Numbered from the stretch's first letter, positions 14,702 through 26,780 are shown. The stretch is DNA of 64,000 nt from Streptomyces endocoffeicus (GCF_016741935.1 NZ_JAERRG010000014.1:62001-126000); one strand, 5' to 3'. Numbers and translations: made by a program. The notes: a model not told the origin generated them from the sequence alone.

Positions 14702-15553
14702 TTATTCGGCCACGGCACGCACTTCATCAGCCATTCGGGAGGCCGCCGCGACCAGCGACGCGGCGTCCGGACCGTGCCGGAGCACCCCCCGGCTGACGCT
14801 CGGCACGACATTTCGCACCGCCGCGCCGAAGACCGCCGGAAGATCGGCGGGGGTCGCGCCCTGGGCCCCGATGCCGGGGGCCAGCAACGGCCCGTCGATC
14901 GCCAGATCGGCGCCCAGCCGGTGCGCGGTGCCGCCGAGCGTGGCCCCGACGACGGCCCCGTACGAGCCGAGGCGGCCCTCGGCGGCCTCGGCGGCGTTCT
15001 CGGCCTTGAGCGCGGCCAGCACGGTGGCCGCCACGGTCGTCCCGTCGGGCCGTACCGCGTGCTGCACCTCGGCGCCCTCCGGGTTGGACGTCAGCGCCAG
15101 CGCGAAGACGCCCGCCCCCGCCGCCCGCGCCGCGTCCAGCGCCGGGCGCAGCGAGCCGAAGCCCAGGTAGGGGCTGACGGTGACCGCGTCCGAGAAGAGC
15201 GGGCCGGCCGGATCCAGATAGGCGGAGGCGTACGCGGCCATGGTCGAGCCGATGTCGCCGCGCTTGGCGTCCATCAGCACCAGCGCCCCGGCGGCGCGGG
15301 CGTCGGCGACGGCCCGCTCCAGCACCGCGATGCCGCGGGAGCCGAACCGCTCGAAGAAGGCCGACTGCGGCTTGAGGACGGCCACCCGCTCGGCGAGGGC
15401 GTCCACGACGGTCCGGGTGAACCGCTCCAGACCGGCCACGTCGTCCCCCAGGCCCCAGTCGGCGAGCAGGGAGGCGTGCGGGTCGATGCCGACGCAGAGC
15501 GGGCCGCGGGCGTCCATGGCGGCCCGTAGCCGGGTGCCGAAGGGGGTCGTCAT
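14702..15553 (-). CDS. pyrF: Orotidine 5'-phosphate decarboxylase
   Basis: Last step of UMP synthesis: decarboxylates OMP. 283 residues, subfamily 2 of PyrF; active-site motif LVLMDAKRGDIGSTM with the Asp-Lys-Asp network, N-terminal CVGIDPH, and VTVSPYLGFGSL. Its ATG (15551-15553) overlaps the pyrD stop by 4 nt, so it is translationally coupled and closes the pyrimidine operon. The rest of the open frame upstream has no family similarity. Confidence 0.96.
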   Translation of the reverse strand: MTTPFGTRLRAAMDARGPLCVGIDPHASLLADWGLGDDVAGLERFTRTVVDALAERVAVLKPQSAFFERFGSRGIAVLERAVADARAAGALVLMDAKRGDIGSTMAAYASAYLDPAGPLFSDAVTVSPYLGFGSLRPALDAARAAGAGVFALALTSNPEGAEVQHAVRPDGTTVAATVLAALKAENAAEAAEGRLGSYGAVVGATLGGTAHRLGADLAIDGPLLAPGIGAQGATPADLPAVFGAAVRNVVPSVSRGVLRHGPDAASLVAAASRMADEVRAVAE

Positions 15554-16659
15554 GCGTTCTCCTTGTGGGCGGCCGCGCCGACGGCCTCGGCGAGGGTGGC
15601 GTACGGGCTCGCGGCCAGGCGGGCGGCAAGGCCGCGGTGGATCTCGCGGCACCAGAACGGCCCGCGGTAGATGAACGCGCTGTAGCCCTGTACCAGCGTC
15701 GCCCCCGCGAGGATGCGCTCCCAGACGTCGTCCGCGGTCTCGATCCCGCCGACCCCGACCAGGGTCAGCCGGTCCCCCACCCGGGCGTACAGGCGGCGCA
15801 GCACCGCCAGGGAGCGCGCCTTCAGGGGGGCGCCGGACAGGCCGCCGGTCTCGGCCGTGAGCCGGGCGGGGGAGGTGAGGCCGAGGCCGTCGCGCGCGAT
15901 GGTGGTGTTCGTGGCGATGATGCCGTCCAGGCCGAGCTCGACCGCCAGATCGGCGACCGCGTCCACGTCCTCGTCGGCGAGATCCGGCGCGATTTTGACC
16001 AGAAGTGGCACCCTGCGGCCGGTGACCGTGCGGTCCGCGGCCTCGCGGACCGCGGTCAGCAGCGGCCGCAGGTGGTCCACGGCCTGGAGATTCCGCAGTC
16101 CGGGGGTGTTGGGCGAGGAGACGTTGACGACGAGGTAGTCGGCGTGGGCGGCGAGCCGCTCGGTGGACGTCACATAGTCGGCGACGGCCTCCGCCTCCGG
16201 GACGACCTTCGTCTTGCCGATGTTGACGCCGACCGTCGTGCGGAAGGCCGGGCGCCGGGCCGCGAGGCGGGCCGCGACCGCCGCCGAGCCCTCGTTGTTG
16301 AAGCCCATCCGGTTGATCAGGGCGCGGTCGGCGACCAGCCGGAAGAGCCGCCGCTTGGGGTTGCCGGGCTGCGGCTGGGCGGTGACCGTGCCGATCTCGA
16401 CATGGTCGAAGCCCAGCATGGCCATGCCGTCGATCCCGGCGGCGTTCTTGTCGAATCCGGCGGCCAGCCCGAAGGGCCCGTGCATCCGCAGGCCCAGCGC
16501 CTCGGTGCGCAGCGCCGGGTGGCGGGGGGCGAGGACGGCGGCGGCGAAGGTCCGCAGGACGGGGATGCGGGCGGCCCGGCGGATCCAGGAGAAGGCCAGG
16601 TGATGGGCCTTCTCCGGGTCCATGCGCCGGAAGATCAGGTTGAAGAGGAGCGCGTACAT
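15550..16659 (-). CDS. pyrD: Dihydroorotate dehydrogenase (quinone, class 2)
   Basis: Oxidises dihydroorotate to orotate, passing electrons to menaquinone at the membrane. 369 residues. The N-terminal helix (MYALLFNLIFRRMDPEKAHH) is the class-2 membrane-binding extension. FMN/substrate motifs: LAAGFDKNA, GFDHVEIGTVT, NRMGFNNEG, VVNVSSPNTPGLRNLQ (catalytic Ser), and KIAPDLADED. Start ATG 16657-16659 was chosen from the family N-terminus; no good ribosome site is seen, which may matter because a 28-bp palindrome lies just upstream. Confidence 0.93.
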   Translation of the reverse strand: MYALLFNLIFRRMDPEKAHHLAFSWIRRAARIPVLRTFAAAVLAPRHPALRTEALGLRMHGPFGLAAGFDKNAAGIDGMAMLGFDHVEIGTVTAQPQPGNPKRRLFRLVADRALINRMGFNNEGSAAVAARLAARRPAFRTTVGVNIGKTKVVPEAEAVADYVTSTERLAAHADYLVVNVSSPNTPGLRNLQAVDHLRPLLTAVREAADRTVTGRRVPLLVKIAPDLADEDVDAVADLAVELGLDGIIATNTTIARDGLGLTSPARLTAETGGLSGAPLKARSLAVLRRLYARVGDRLTLVGVGGIETADDVWERILAGATLVQGYSAFIYRGPFWCREIHRGLAARLAASPYATLAEAVGAAAHKENA

Positions 16660-16716
16660 GGAGGGCTTTCTGCCGAAGAGCGAGGACGTGGGCATGACGA
16701 GCGGTGGGCTCATGAA

Positions 16717-16744
16717 GAGGGGGACACCGGCCGGTGTCCCCCTC
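16717..16744. other. 28-bp perfect palindrome between carB and pyrD
   Basis: A perfect self-complementary sequence (half: GAGGGGGACACCGG) in the 92-nt gap between carB and pyrD, 7 nt after the carB stop. In RNA it would make a strong hairpin. No U-run follows, so it may be an mRNA-processing, stabilising or attenuating element rather than a full terminator. A dimeric protein site is also possible. Confidence 0.6.
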
Positions 16745-16751
16745 CCTCGCC

Positions 16752-20055
<3,304 letters not shown>

Positions 20056-20063
<8 letters not shown>

Positions 20064-21195
20064 GCTGGCCCTCCATCAGGGACACGAAGCGGTCGAAAAG
20101 GTACGCGGCGTCATGCGGACCGGCGGCGGCTTCGGGGTGGTACTGGACGCTGAACGCGGGGCGGTCGAGCAGCCGCAGCCCCTCGACCACGTTGTCGTTG
20201 AGGCAGACGTGGGAGACCTCGGCGCGGCCGAAGGGGGTGTCGGACGGCGCGTCGAGCGGGGCGTCCACGGCGAAGCCGTGGTTGTGGGCGGTGACCTCCA
20301 CCTTGCCGGTGGTGCGGTCCTGCACCGGCTGGTTGATGCCGCGGTGGCCGTACTTCAGCTTGAAGGTGCCGAAGCCGAGCGCGCGGCCGAGGATCTGGTT
20401 GCCGAAGCAGATGCCGAACAGCGGCGTGGAGCGCTCCAGCACGGCCCGCATCAGGGCGACGGGGTGGTCGGCGGTGGCCGGGTCGCCGGGGCCGTTGGAG
20501 AAGAAGACCCCGTCCGGGTTCACCGCGTAGACATCCTCGGCGGTGGCGGTCGCGGGCAGCACGTGCACCTCGATGCCGCGCTCGGCCATCCGGTGCGGGG
20601 TCATGCCCTTGATGCCCAGGTCGATCGCGGCGACGGTGAACCTCTTGGTCCCGATCGCCGGGACGACGTAAGCCTCCTCGGTGGCCACCTCGCCGCTGAG
20701 GTCGGCGCCCTTCATCTGGGGGGCTTCCCGCACCTTCGCCAGCAGCGTGGCCTCGTCGGCGAGCGCCGCGCCGGAGAAGATGCCCACCCGCATGGCGCCG
20801 CGCTCGCGCAGATGGCGGGTGAGGGCGCGGGTGTCGATCCCGCTGATGCCGACGACGCCCTGGGCGCCGAGCTCCTCGTCGAGCGAGCGGCGGGAGCGCC
20901 AGTTGGAGGGCGTACGGGCCGGGTCGCGCACGACGTAGCCGGAGACCCAGATCCGCTTCGACTCCGGGTCCTCGTCGTTGACGCCGGTGTTCCCGATGTG
21001 CGGGGCGGTCATCACGACGACCTGGCGGTGGTAGGAGGGGTCGGTCAGGGTCTCCTGGTAGCCGGTCATCCCGGTGGAGAACACGGCCTCGCCGAAGGTC
21101 TCCCCCACGGCCCCGTAGGCCCGGCCGCGGAAGGCGCGGCCGTCCTCCAGGACGAGGACTGCGGGGCTCGTGGCCCCCCTGCTGGAGGTGGTCAT
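20056..21195 (-). CDS. carA: Carbamoyl phosphate synthase, small (glutaminase) subunit
   Basis: Releases ammonia from glutamine and channels it to CarB. 379 residues; class-1 glutamine amidotransferase triad with the nucleophile Cys in LFGICFGNQILGRALG and the His/Glu pair in QYHPEA. N-terminal GETFGEAVFSTGMTGYQE is typical of CarA. ATG start 21193-21195 with GGAAGG 6 nt upstream; it overlaps the preceding gene's stop (ATGA). Confidence 0.97.
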
Positions 21196-21854
21196 CGTGA
21201 GCCTTCCGTGTGGTGCGAGGGGGCGGCCGCTTCGCTGGGGCCGCCGGAGAGTTCGGTGAGGGCGTCCACCCACGCGGTGTGCTCGGCCGCGTGGTCGGAG
21301 CGGAAGCCGGAGTCGATCAGCCGGTCACCGTGGCTCCAGGTGATCACCAGCAGCCCGCCCTCGGCGAGGACCTTGCCCGCGATGCCCTTGTCGAGCCGGG
21401 CGCCGCGCAGCTCGGCGGCGGGGATGAAGAAGTCCGGCGCGCCCGGCCGTACGACGCTCACGCCCTGGCCGGTGAGGGTGAGCTCGGCCCGGCTGCGGGT
21501 GCCGAGGCCATGGGCGACGATCCGGTCCAGCCACTGCCCGGCGGTGGTGGAGCCGTGGTAGCGGCCGCTGAGTGTAAGGGGCTTTCCGTTGAGGGTGGCG
21601 GTGGGCGACGGGTGGGCCTGCGTAGGTTCGCCGGGCTCGGCCGGGGCCTGGGGCAGCTCGGGGAGGTCGCCCTGGAGGGTGCCGCGCCACTTCCAGCCCT
21701 CGCGCATCAGCCAGTAGACCAGCGCGATGACCAGCAGCAGCCCGACGACCCAGCCCATCCGGGCGGCCCAGTCCGTCACGTCCTGCGATTTCTGCTCGGC
21801 CGCGAGGCCCGCGAATCCCGCGAGGCCCGCCACCGGATGACTCGGAGTCGTCAC
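21192..21854 (-). CDS. Membrane-anchored PH-like domain protein of the pyr operon
   Basis: 220 residues: short N-terminus, one hydrophobic helix at about residues 33-51 (GWVVGLLLVIALVYWLM), a proline-rich linker, then a soluble beta-rich domain (about residues 85-200; LNGKPLTLSGRYHGST, LTLTGQGVSVV, ADFF-like strands) resembling bacterial PH domains. Overlaps both neighbours: GTGA with pyrC, ATGA with carA. A protein of this kind in this place is, from memory, conserved in Streptomyces pyrimidine operons, but its role is unknown. Possibly a membrane adaptor for the pathway; that is a guess. Confidence 0.8.
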   Translation of the reverse strand: MTTPSHPVAGLAGFAGLAAEQKSQDVTDWAARMGWVVGLLLVIALVYWLMREGWKWRGTLQGDLPELPQAPAEPGEPTQAHPSPTATLNGKPLTLSGRYHGSTTAGQWLDRIVAHGLGTRSRAELTLTGQGVSVVRPGAPDFFIPAAELRGARLDKGIAGKVLAEGGLLVITWSHGDRLIDSGFRSDHAAEHTAWVDALTELSGGPSEAAAPSHHTEGSR

Positions 21855-23152
21855 ACCAGCTTCCCGTCCACAACCGTCGCCCGGCCCCGCAGGAAGGTGT
21901 ATGCCACGCGGCCCGGCAGTTCGCGGCCCTCGTAGGGGGTGTTGCGGCTGCGGGAGGCGAAGCCCGCGGGGTTCACCACACCACGGTAAGCCGAGTCGAG
22001 CAGGGTGAGGTTGGCGGGCTCCCCCGCGGCGATGGGACGGCCGTGGCCGGTCAGCCGGCCGATGGCCGAGGGCCGCACCGACATCCGGTCGGCGACGCCC
22101 GTCCAGTCCAGCAGCCCGGTGTCCACCATGGTGTGCTGGACCACGGACAGCGCCGTCTCCAGGCCCACCATGCCCATGGCCGCCGCGCCCCACTCGCAGT
22201 CCTTGTCCTCGTGCGGATGCGGGGCGTGGTCGGTGGCCACACAGTCGATGGTGCCGTCGGCGAGCGCCTCACGCAGCGCCATCACATCGGCCTCGGTGCG
22301 CAGCGGCGGGTTCACCTTGAAGACGGGGTCGTAGGAGCGTACGAGCTCGTCGGTCAGCAGCAGGTGGTGCGGGGTGACCTCGGCGGTGACGTTCCAGCCC
22401 TTGGACTTGGCCCAGCGGACGATCTCGACCGAGCCCGCGGTGGACAGATGGCAGATGTGCACCCGGGAGCCGACGTGCGCGGCGAGCAGCACATCGCGGG
22501 CGATGATCGACTCCTCGGCGACGGCCGGCCAGCCGCCCAGGCCCAGCTCGGCGGAGACGATGCCCTCGTTCATCTGGGCGCCCTCGGTGAGGCGGGGCTC
22601 CTGGGCGTGCTGGGCGATGACGCCGTCGAACGCCTTCACGTACTCCAGCGCCCGGCGCATGATCACCGCGTCGTCCACGCACTTGCCGTCGTCGGAGAAG
22701 ACCCGCACCCCGGCGGCGGAGTCACGCATCGCGCCCAGCTCGGCGAGCTTCTTGCCCTCCAGGCCCACGGTCACCGCCCCGACGGGCTGGACGTCGCAGT
22801 AGCCGGACTCCTTGCCCAGCCGCCACACCTGCTCGACGACGCCCGCGGTGTCGGCCACGGGGAAGGTGTTGGCCATGGCGTGGACGGCGGTGAAGCCGCC
22901 GATCGCGGCGGCCCGGGTGCCGGTGAGGACCGTCTCGGAGTCCTCCCGGCCGGGCTCGCGCAGATGGGTGTGGAGGTCGACCAGGCCCGGCAGCAGGATC
23001 TGCCCGGCGGCGTCGATCACGGTGGCGCCGTCCGCGTCGAGGCCGGTGCCGACCCCGGCGATGCGCTCGCCCTCGATCAGCACGTCACGCGGCTCACCGC
23101 CGAGCACCTTCGCCCCGCGCAGCAGCGTCTTGTGGGTGTCGCTCATGGTCAC
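21851..23152 (-). CDS. pyrC: Dihydroorotase
   Basis: Zinc amidohydrolase that cyclises carbamoyl aspartate to dihydroorotate. 433 residues; metal site LPGLVDLHTHLREPG (HxH), catalytic Asp in CVATDHAPHP, and VHICHLST. The start is GTG 23150-23152 (5 nt after GAGGAG, overlapping the pyrB stop); an ATG two codons later (23146) is equally possible by family similarity. Confidence 0.95.
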   Translation of the reverse strand: MTMSDTHKTLLRGAKVLGGEPRDVLIEGERIAGVGTGLDADGATVIDAAGQILLPGLVDLHTHLREPGREDSETVLTGTRAAAIGGFTAVHAMANTFPVADTAGVVEQVWRLGKESGYCDVQPVGAVTVGLEGKKLAELGAMRDSAAGVRVFSDDGKCVDDAVIMRRALEYVKAFDGVIAQHAQEPRLTEGAQMNEGIVSAELGLGGWPAVAEESIIARDVLLAAHVGSRVHICHLSTAGSVEIVRWAKSKGWNVTAEVTPHHLLLTDELVRSYDPVFKVNPPLRTEADVMALREALADGTIDCVATDHAPHPHEDKDCEWGAAAMGMVGLETALSVVQHTMVDTGLLDWTGVADRMSVRPSAIGRLTGHGRPIAAGEPANLTLLDSAYRGVVNPAGFASRSRNTPYEGRELPGRVAYTFLRGRATVVDGKLV

Positions 23153-24129
23153 TTGCTCTCCTCGGTGCGGGCGGCGGCGACGGCGGACTCGTTCCCGCCG
23201 AGCAGCAGATACAGGACGGCCATGCGGATCGAGACGCCGTTGGCGACCTGCTCGACGGCGGTGCAGCGGTCGGAGTCCGCGACCTCCGCGGTGATCTCCA
23301 TGCCGCGGTTCATGGGGCCGGGGTGCATCACGATGGCGTGCTCCGGCATCCGCGCCATGCGGTCGCCGTCCAGGCCGTAGCGGCGGGCGTACTCGCGCTC
23401 GGTGGGGAAGAACGCGGCGTTCATGCGCTCGCGCTGGACGCGGAGCATCATCACGGCGTCGGTCTTGCCGACCACCGCGTCCAGGTCGTAGGAGACCTCG
23501 CAGGGCCAGCTCTCCACGCCGAAGGGGACCAGCGTCGGCGGGGCCACCAGGGTGACCTCGGCGCCCAGGGTGGACAGCAGATGGACGTTGGAGCGGGCCA
23601 CCCGGCTGTGCAGGACGTCGCCGACGATGGTGATCCGGCGCCCGGCCAGGTCCTGGCCCGCGCCGGACGCCCCGGAGGCCAGCCGGCGGCGCATGGTGAA
23701 GGCGTCGAGCAGCGCCTGGGTGGGGTGCTCATGGGTGCCGTCGCCCGCGTTCACCACGGCGCCGTTGATCCAGCCGGAGGTGGCCAGCCGGTGCGGGGCG
23801 CCGGAGGCGTGGTGGCGGATCACCACGGCGTCGGCGCCCATCGCCTCCAGGGTGAGCGCGGTGTCCTTCAGGGACTCGCCCTTGGAGACCGAGGATCCCT
23901 TGGCGGAGAAGTTGATCACGTCGGCGGAGAGCCGCTTGGCGGCCGCCTCGAACGAGATGCGGGTGCGGGTGGAGTCCTCGAAGAAGAGGTTGACGACGGT
24001 ACGGCCGCGCAGGGTCGGCAGTTTCTTGATCGGCCGGTCGGCGAGCCGGGCCAGTTCCTCGGCGGTGTCGAGGATCAGGACGGCGTCGTCGCGCGAGAGA
24101 TCGGCGGCCGAGATGAGGTGGCGCTTCAT
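23149..24129 (-). CDS. pyrB: Aspartate carbamoyltransferase catalytic subunit
   Basis: Transfers the carbamoyl group to aspartate, the committed step of pyrimidine synthesis. 326 residues; carbamoyl-phosphate motif FFEDSTRTR, then SAKGSSVSKGESL, the HHASG segment and the HPGPMNRG aspartate loop near the C-terminus. No regulatory pyrI gene is present. About 140 nt separate it from pyrR. Confidence 0.96.
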   Translation of the reverse strand: MKRHLISAADLSRDDAVLILDTAEELARLADRPIKKLPTLRGRTVVNLFFEDSTRTRISFEAAAKRLSADVINFSAKGSSVSKGESLKDTALTLEAMGADAVVIRHHASGAPHRLATSGWINGAVVNAGDGTHEHPTQALLDAFTMRRRLASGASGAGQDLAGRRITIVGDVLHSRVARSNVHLLSTLGAEVTLVAPPTLVPFGVESWPCEVSYDLDAVVGKTDAVMMLRVQRERMNAAFFPTEREYARRYGLDGDRMARMPEHAIVMHPGPMNRGMEITAEVADSDRCTAVEQVANGVSIRMAVLYLLLGGNESAVAAARTEESK

Positions 24130-24270
24130 CCGGATGCTCCGTGGGTGAAGGAGGTATGCGGGCGTGCGGGCGCGGGCAGGCGCGGGGACCGGTGGCCTGG
24201 CGGCACCGGTGGTCCTTCGGGCGGGTTCCCCTTCGGTCGCCGGGGTGGCACTCGCCGTCGGTGAGGGGCG

Positions 24271-24852
24271 CTACTTCCCGTCCGCTGGGGTGGTCCCGCG
24301 CAGCCCGAGGAGCACGCTGTCGCGGCCGTCCTCCTCGGTGAGCTGGACCTTGACCGTCTCCCGCAGCGACGTGGGGAGGTTCTTGCCGACGTAGTCGGCG
24401 CGGATCGGCAGTTCCCGGTGGCCGCGGTCGACGAGGACCGCGAGCTGGACCGCGCGCGGCCGCCCGATGTCGCCGAGGGCGTCGAGGGCGGCGCGGATGG
24501 TGCGGCCGGAGAAGAGCACATCGTCCACGAGGACCACGAGGCGGCCGTCGATGCCGTCGTCGGGGATCTCGGTGCGGGCGAGCGCGCGGGCCGGGCGCAG
24601 CCTCAGGTCGTCGCGGTACATCGTGATGTCGAGCGAGCCGACCGGGATCCGGCCGGGCTTGCCGGTGATCTCTTCGAGCCGGGCGGCCAGCCGCCGGGCG
24701 AGAAAGACACCACGGGTGGGAATGCCGAGCAGCACCACATCATCGGCGCCTTTGGCGCGCTCGACGATCTCGTGGGCGATGCGGGTGAGAACGCGCGCGA
24801 TATCCGGTGCTTCCAGCACGGAACGCGCGGCGTCCGAAGTTCGGGCGTCCAT
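24271..24852 (-). CDS. pyrR: PyrR, pyrimidine regulator and uracil phosphoribosyltransferase
   Basis: RNA-binding regulator that senses UMP/UTP versus PRPP. 193 residues with the PRPP-binding motif LVVLVDDVLFSGRTIRAAL and the conserved TLRE-like segment SLRETVKVQL. It heads the pyr operon. A PyrR-binding RNA motif lies in its own leader (24871-24888), close to the Shine-Dalgarno GGAGG, so excess UMP should block translation initiation, the mode proposed for mycobacteria. Confidence 0.95.
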   Translation of the reverse strand: MDARTSDAARSVLEAPDIARVLTRIAHEIVERAKGADDVVLLGIPTRGVFLARRLAARLEEITGKPGRIPVGSLDITMYRDDLRLRPARALARTEIPDDGIDGRLVVLVDDVLFSGRTIRAALDALGDIGRPRAVQLAVLVDRGHRELPIRADYVGKNLPTSLRETVKVQLTEEDGRDSVLLGLRGTTPADGK

Positions 24853-24870
24853 ACGAAACGGACCTCCTTC

Positions 24871-24888
24871 TCCGCCTCACGGGACGGA
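24871..24888 (-). promoter_or_regulatory. PyrR-binding RNA stem-loop in the pyrR leader
   Basis: The minus-strand RNA UCCGUCC-CGUGA-GGCGGA can form a stem with a single bulged U and a CGUGA loop, and matches the PyrR core consensus UCCNGNGAGG. It sits just upstream of the GGAGG ribosome site (24863-24867) and the ATG (24850-24852). No terminator follows, which favours translational repression over attenuation. Confidence 0.75.
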
Positions 24889-24918
24889 CCTTAAAGGACG
24901 GTCGGATTTGCGCCATTC

Positions 24919-24950
24919 ACACTAGCAGGGATGCGGAGTGTCCCCGTCAA
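24919..24950 (-). promoter_or_regulatory. Possible pyr operon promoter
   Basis: TTGACG (24945-24950) and TAGTGT preceded by TGC (extended -10, 24919-24924) on the minus strand, with a rather long 20-bp spacer. The transcript would start about 60 nt before pyrR and include the PyrR motif. Confidence 0.4.
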
Positions 24951-24984
24951 CACCCCTGGCCGGAGCCCCTCCGCTCCGTTCGGC

Positions 24985-25023
24985 TTGACGAATGGAAATT
25001 ACGCTGCGTAACCTCACAGTGAG
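24985..25023 (+). promoter_or_regulatory. bldD promoter with BldD-like palindrome
   Basis: TTGACG (24985-24990) and TAACCT (25009-25014) with an 18-bp spacer precede bldD. A perfect palindrome CTCACAGTGAG (25013-25023) overlaps the -10 and start region and carries the TCAC/AGTGA half-sites of BldD boxes. This fits the known autorepression of bldD. Confidence 0.6.
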
Positions 25024-25074
25024 TGACCAGCCGCGCGGCACAGCCGCACGTCGATACAGCGTCCGGGGAGCTTT

Positions 25075-25575
25075 ATGTCCAGCGAATACGCCAAACAGCT
25101 CGGGGCCAAGCTCCGCGCCATCCGCACCCAGCAGGGCCTCTCCCTCCACGGTGTCGAGGAGAAGTCCCAGGGCCGCTGGAAGGCCGTGGTGGTGGGATCG
25201 TACGAGCGCGGCGACCGCGCCGTGACCGTGCAGCGTCTCGCCGAGCTGGCCGACTTCTACGGCGTCCCGGTGCAGGAGCTGCTTCCGGGCACAAGCCCGG
25301 CCGGGGCCGCCGAGCCGCCGCCGAAGCTGGTACTGGACCTGGAGCGACTGGCCCATGTGCCGGTCGAGAAGGCGGGCCCGCTGCAGCGGTACGCCGCGAC
25401 GATCCAGAGCCAGCGTGGTGACTACAACGGCAAGGTGCTCTCGATCCGTCAGGACGATCTGCGCACCCTCGCCGTCATCTATGACCAGTCGCCGTCCGTG
25501 CTGACCGAACAGCTGATCAGCTGGGGCGTGCTGGGTGCCGACGCCCGCCGCGCGGTCCAGCACGAAGACGTCTGA
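25075..25575 (+). CDS. bldD: BldD, developmental master repressor
   Basis: DNA-binding regulator that, when bound to tetrameric cyclic di-GMP, represses sporulation genes during vegetative growth in Streptomyces. 166 residues: N-terminal XRE-type HTH (about residues 8-70; LSLHGVEEKSQGRWKAVVVG), linker, and C-terminal domain with the c-di-GMP signature R114-G-D116 ... R125-x-x-D128 (RGDYNGKVLSIRQDD). ATG start; its leader holds a BldD-like palindrome. Convergent with nusB. Confidence 0.97.
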   Translation: MSSEYAKQLGAKLRAIRTQQGLSLHGVEEKSQGRWKAVVVGSYERGDRAVTVQRLAELADFYGVPVQELLPGTSPAGAAEPPPKLVLDLERLAHVPVEKAGPLQRYAATIQSQRGDYNGKVLSIRQDDLRTLAVIYDQSPSVLTEQLISWGVLGADARRAVQHEDV

Positions 25576-25607
25576 GTCCCTCTTTCCCTGTTCACCAGCA
25601 GAAACGT

Positions 25608-25657
25608 GCCGCCGGGGGCAGTGGAGCCCTTCTGGGTCCTCCACCGCCCCCGGCGGC
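25608..25657. terminator. Terminator between convergent bldD and nusB
   Basis: A 12-bp stem (GCCGCCGGGGGC pairing with GCCCCCGGCGGC), an A/C mismatch and 6 more base pairs around a short loop, followed by TTT on the plus strand. It lies 32 nt after bldD and 37 nt from the nusB stop. Confidence 0.75.
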
Positions 25658-25681
25658 TTTGTCATGTGCTGAACGCGGCTG

Positions 25682-25707
25682 TGCCTGGTGCCGGCTATGC
25701 CTGGTGC
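25682..25707. repeat. Short direct repeat flanking the nusB stop
   Basis: TGCCTGGTGC occurs at 25682-25691 and 25698-25707 (period 16), on either side of the nusB stop codon (25695-25697). Confidence 0.65.
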
Positions 25708-26147
25708 TCCCGGGGCTCCTGCTCGCGACGCAGACTCGGCTTCAGCTCCTTGACGCGGCCCAGCAGGCCGTTGACAAAGGCCGGCGAGTCATCGGTGGAG
25801 AACTCCTTGGCGAGCTGCACCGCCTCGTCGATCACCACCGCGTCCGGGGTCGCGTCCTCCCACACCAGCTCATACGCGCCCAGCCGCAGAATGTTCCGGT
25901 CGACGACCGGCATCCGGTCCAGCGTCCAGCCCACCGAGTAGGTGGCGATCAGCTCGTCGATCCGAGCGATGTGCTGCGCATATCCCTCGACGAGCTGCAT
26001 CGTGTATTCGCTGACCGGCGGCTGCCGGTCGTCGGTCCGGGCGAGCCGGATCCAGTCCGCGAGCACGGTCTGCACGGTGCTGCCGCGCTGATCGGCCTCG
26101 AAGAGGATCTGGAAGGCGCGCTTACGGGCCTTGTTGCGGGCAGCCAC
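25695..26147 (-). CDS. nusB: Transcription antitermination factor NusB
   Basis: All-helical RNA-binding factor that with NusE (S10) promotes antitermination on rRNA operons. 150 residues with the family start RNKARKRAFQILFEADQRG and the end VVIDEAVQLAKEFSTDDSPAFVNGLLG. GTG start (26145-26147), 2 nt after the efp stop, so nusB follows efp in one transcript. Confidence 0.95.
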   Translation of the reverse strand: MAARNKARKRAFQILFEADQRGSTVQTVLADWIRLARTDDRQPPVSEYTMQLVEGYAQHIARIDELIATYSVGWTLDRMPVVDRNILRLGAYELVWEDATPDAVVIDEAVQLAKEFSTDDSPAFVNGLLGRVKELKPSLRREQEPREHQA

Positions 26148-26149
26148 GG

Positions 26150-26716
26150 TTAGTTGTTCACCCGACCGAGGTACTCACCGGAGCGGGTGTCGACCTTGAT
26201 CTTCTCACCGGTGGTGATGAAGAGCGGCACACCGATCTCGTAGCCGGTCTCCAGCTTGGCGGGCTTGGTGCCACCGGTGGAGCGGTCGCCCTGGACGCCC
26301 GGCTCGGTGTACTCGATCACCAGCTCGACGGCGGCGGGCAGCTCGACGTAGAGCGGGTTGCCCTCGTACATCGCCACGACGGCCTCGAAGCCCTCGAGCA
26401 GGTAGCGGGCGTTGTCGCCGACGACCTCGGGGGTGATGTAGATCTGGTCGAAGGTGTCCATGTCCATGAACACGAAGCTCTCGCCGTCCTTGTACGAGAA
26501 CTGCATGCCGCGCTTGTCGACATTGGCCGTCTCGACCTTCACACCGGCGTTGAAGGTCTTGTCGACCACCTTGCCGGACAGCACGTTCTTGAGCTTGGTA
26601 CGCACGAAGGCAGGGCCCTTGCCGGGCTTGACGTGCTGGAACTCGACGACGGACCAGAGCTGGCCGCCGTCGAGCTTGAGCACAAGGCCGTTCTTGAGGT
26701 CGTTCGTGGATGCCAC
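26150..26716 (-). CDS. efp: Elongation factor P
   Basis: Rescues ribosomes stalled at polyproline stretches. 188 residues, three beta-barrel domains. The tip loop reads HVKPGKGPAF with Lys33 in the palindromic P-G-K-G-P context, the form described for actinobacterial EF-P that works without lysine modification. GTG start (26714-26716) with AGGAGA about 10 nt upstream. The first codons (ASTNDLKNG) match the family N-terminus. Genes for EF-P modification (epmA/epmB, earP) are not in this window. Confidence 0.96.
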   Translation of the reverse strand: MASTNDLKNGLVLKLDGGQLWSVVEFQHVKPGKGPAFVRTKLKNVLSGKVVDKTFNAGVKVETANVDKRGMQFSYKDGESFVFMDMDTFDQIYITPEVVGDNARYLLEGFEAVVAMYEGNPLYVELPAAVELVIEYTEPGVQGDRSTGGTKPAKLETGYEIGVPLFITTGEKIKVDTRSGEYLGRVNN

Positions 26717-26780
26717 GGTTGCGGGATCTCCTGGACTACAGCTGGTGGAGACCAGAGAACCGCCGGCGCGCCCGGTTCCG

